NCBI GenBank assembly: GCA_026394635.1
Contig: JAPKXV010000171.1
Location: 1 to 14,207, forward strand
Direction: 5' to 3'
From: Methanoregula sp.
GTDB lineage: Archaea > Halobacteriota > Methanomicrobia > Methanomicrobiales > Methanospirillaceae
DNA: 14,207 bases
Shown one piece after another: positions 12,605 through 14,207 of the stretch (the stretch's first letter is position 1; every line of letters begins with the position of its first letter). Under the pieces are notes generated by a model. The model was given only the letters and a program-made list of their open reading frames with translations. It was not told where the DNA came from and ran no database searches. A program made the position numbers and the translations under genes.

Positions 12605-12859
12605 TTATTTGTACCTGATCTTCATCGCCAGCAGGACGATAATCAGCCCAAACGTGATCACGTTCGCCAGGATGATGGGCAGCGAATTGAGCCAGAACCC
12701 GTAGGTCGCCCACAGCAGCATTCCCAGACCAAAGAGCGCGAGCATCGCAAACGAGATGTCGTGGGTCGATTTTGTCTTCCAGCTCCGGATCACCTGCGGG
12801 AGAAACGATATCGTGGTGAGGGTGCCGGCGATGTAACCGGTGAGCGTGATGGTATCCAT
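12605..12859 (-). CDS. SemiSWEET / PQ-loop small transporter
   Basis: 84 residues in one three-helix bundle, the size of a SemiSWEET subunit that works as a dimer. TM1 is about 7-24 with the PQ motif SFLPQVIRSWKTKS (18-31; Pro21, Gln22), TM2 about 36-54, and TM3 about 60-78, ending in KIRYK. SemiSWEETs move sugars by facilitated diffusion across the cytoplasmic membrane; related PQ-loop proteins move amino acids or other solutes, so the substrate is not certain in a methanogen. ATG 12859 has GGAG (12866-12869) six bases upstream. Confidence 0.9.
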   Translation of the reverse strand: MDTITLTGYIAGTLTTISFLPQVIRSWKTKSTHDISFAMLALFGLGMLLWATYGFWLNSLPIILANVITFGLIIVLLAMKIRYK

Positions 12860-13034
12860 GAAAATCTCCTGTACTCTTGACGCTGTATCACATTAAACCG
12901 GGCAGTATGAAAAGGGTGCCGGGGTGGGGGGAGTAGCCGTGGACATAGTCGTTTGCCTTTCCATCGGTATTCCCTGTAAGCGTTAGTACCATGATTTCGG
13001 CAGGATTAGAAAAATACAGTGAATAAATCCCGGG

Positions 13035-13853
13035 TCATCCCCAACCTTTGAGTTCATACGACTGAATGGGATTTTCTCCATCCAGATATTTATTAGGGAA
13101 TTGATACTGGACCGGCACGGGAATGCCCGGTACAACCCAGAAGGTAATCGGGGTACCATCGCGGAAATTTCCGGTGTATTTCCGGGCCGCCGTGTAGGTA
13201 CCAGCAGGGACGGTCACGGGTTCCGTACCTTCATAGGTAAGCGTGATATTCATCTCGCCAAACGGGGTGATACCCATCTCATACGATGGCCTATCCTCCC
13301 GGCTAAACTGTTCGTTGACCTTGAGATCTGTTGCTGGTTTTACGATTCCCTTAATTGTCTCGGCCCATGTTCCCCCGAGGAACCGGTTCGTGGATGTATC
13401 ATAATAAGTATCTTCGACAGCAATCCGCCCGTCCTTCGTTATCGTGACTACATTATTGATACAACATTCCCCATAATCTGATATCGAAGTGACTTTGTCG
13501 TGAATTGCAGGACTGCCCTCGTATTTTCCCGTTGACCGCTCCATCTTAATATCATACTCCCACTGGTAGCGGGGGTTGGGAGGCAGAGTAACGGTATTAT
13601 TTTCCCGGTATTCCACCCAGTGGTACTCTCCGTTAAAAACCTTGACCGGACTCTCCGTTGCGGTAACCAAGACGGTTGTGGCCATTTTCAGGGAAGTAGT
13701 TGTTGCCGGTATGCTGGTCATTTTTGTCACGGTTGCCGTGACCTGCGGGTTCGTAACCGGAGGTTGTGGCTGATTGGTACCGGAACATCCGGCAAAGAAT
13801 ACCGCAATGAGGAGAATGAGAATCGTAATACTACCTGATTGTGAAAACTTCAT
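13035..13853 (-). CDS. Surface lipoprotein, unknown function
   Basis: 272 residues. A signal peptide with a clear lipobox, FAGC (Cys23), is followed by a Pro/Thr/Val-rich linker (about 26-70) containing repeated T-A-T-V/T-T-S elements. A ~200-residue domain follows, beginning near VFNGEYHWVEYREN, with many Tyr/Trp and predicted beta strands; Cys129-Cys130 (GECCINN) could form or break a disulphide. The C-terminal half (NITLTYEGTEPVTVPAGTYT, then AARKYTG) resembles beta-sandwich proteins in which VPAGTYTA is a common strand-turn phrase, suggesting a lipoprotein carrier fold; this is inference. AGGAAAGGGA precedes the ATG by about six bases. It is monocistronic. Confidence 0.82.
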   Translation of the reverse strand: MKFSQSGSITILILLIAVFFAGCSGTNQPQPPVTNPQVTATVTKMTSIPATTTSLKMATTVLVTATESPVKVFNGEYHWVEYRENNTVTLPPNPRYQWEYDIKMERSTGKYEGSPAIHDKVTSISDYGECCINNVVTITKDGRIAVEDTYYDTSTNRFLGGTWAETIKGIVKPATDLKVNEQFSREDRPSYEMGITPFGEMNITLTYEGTEPVTVPAGTYTAARKYTGNFRDGTPITFWVVPGIPVPVQYQFPNKYLDGENPIQSYELKGWG

Positions 13854-13925
13854 CGTCTGTCCCTTTCCTGAGATGTTGCCATTGTTCAGTCAAAGCAGTT
13901 TGCACCCGGCACTTTTCACGATGGA

Positions 13926-13933
13926 CATATATC
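13926..13933 (+). promoter_or_regulatory. TATA-like element of the acetyltransferase gene
   Basis: CATATATC lies about 45 bases before ATG 13971, giving a short leader that includes the GGAGTGA ribosome binding site (13960-13966). Confidence 0.45.
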
Positions 13934-13970
13934 ATCTCCCGCAAAAAACACAGAGTAAAGGAGTGACAGG

Positions 13971-14207
13971 ATGCCATCATATACCCTCAGGGAGGTGCAG
14001 GAGCAGGACCGTGAACCGGTGATGGAGATCTTCAACCACTACGTAACGACCGGGTTTGCCGCGTATCCCGAACACCCCATGCCGCTGGGGTTCTTTGATG
14101 TTCTCCGTGAAGGGGCTCATGCATTCCCGGTCATAGAACGCGACGGCGATATTGTCGGGATCGGGATTGTCAAACCATTCCTGCCGTTTTTTACCTTCTC
14201 CCATACC
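13971..14207 (+). CDS. GNAT-family N-acetyltransferase, N-terminal part
   Basis: 79 residues before the window ends. The sequence reads TLREVQEQDREPVMEIFNHY, then FAAYPEHPMPLGFFDVLREG and AFPVIERDGDIVGIGIVKPF, the N-terminal half of a GNAT fold close to phosphinothricin-acetyltransferase-like proteins. They transfer acetyl from acetyl-CoA to an amine; the CoA-binding loop lies beyond the window, so the substrate cannot be told. ATG 13971 is strongly supported by GGAGTGA (13960-13966) four bases upstream. The opposite frame over 13977-14204 is a shadow. Confidence 0.85.
   Translation, partial: MPSYTLREVQEQDREPVMEIFNHYVTTGFAAYPEHPMPLGFFDVLREGAHAFPVIERDGDIVGIGIVKPFLPFFTFSHT

Overview
The window looks like chromosomal DNA of a methanogenic archaeon, most likely of the order Methanomicrobiales (a Methanoregula-like lineage). 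This is inferred from archaeal TATA-type promoters, several apparently leaderless starts, T-tract terminators, surface lipoproteins with Thr/Pro-rich linkers, and a zinc-ribbon/RDD membrane protein. No rRNA, tRNA, CRISPR array or intact insertion sequence was found.

Left part (1-2000): the 3' end of an unrecognised gene, a possible decayed membrane-protein tail, a 63-residue Cys-rich small protein, a small cupin with a TTG start, and a soluble-type ABC ATPase with a disordered N-terminal extension.

2025-5560: a large Eco57I/type IIG-like adenine methyltransferase without a nuclease partner, whose catalytic motif IV reads APPPY instead of NPPY. It is followed by a small gene next to a perfect 18-bp palindrome, and by a minus-strand gene resembling a restriction-endonuclease fold with lost catalytic residues.

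5842-11156 is the most interesting region. A NatA-type ABC ATPase (minus strand) is divergent from a plus-strand series: a secreted JAMM (MPN+) metallopeptidase, a 58-residue single-span peptide with a leaderless promoter, an ABC-2 permease fused to a PrsW-like intramembrane protease domain, and a second ABC-2 permease overlapping it by 4 bases (GTGA). My working hypothesis is a membrane export or processing system that couples a heterodimeric ABC-2 exporter to proteolysis inside the membrane and at the cell surface, with the small peptide as a possible substrate. The domains are read from the sequence; their cooperation is inference.

Right part (11276-14207): two lipoproteins (minus), the zinc-ribbon/RDD protein (plus), a SemiSWEET transporter (minus), and the start of a GNAT acetyltransferase (plus, cut by the window end).

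A 19-bp sequence occurs in inverted orientation at 262-280 and 7805-7823. Both copies follow a gene end and a T-tract, and the second sits in the promoter of the 58-residue peptide.
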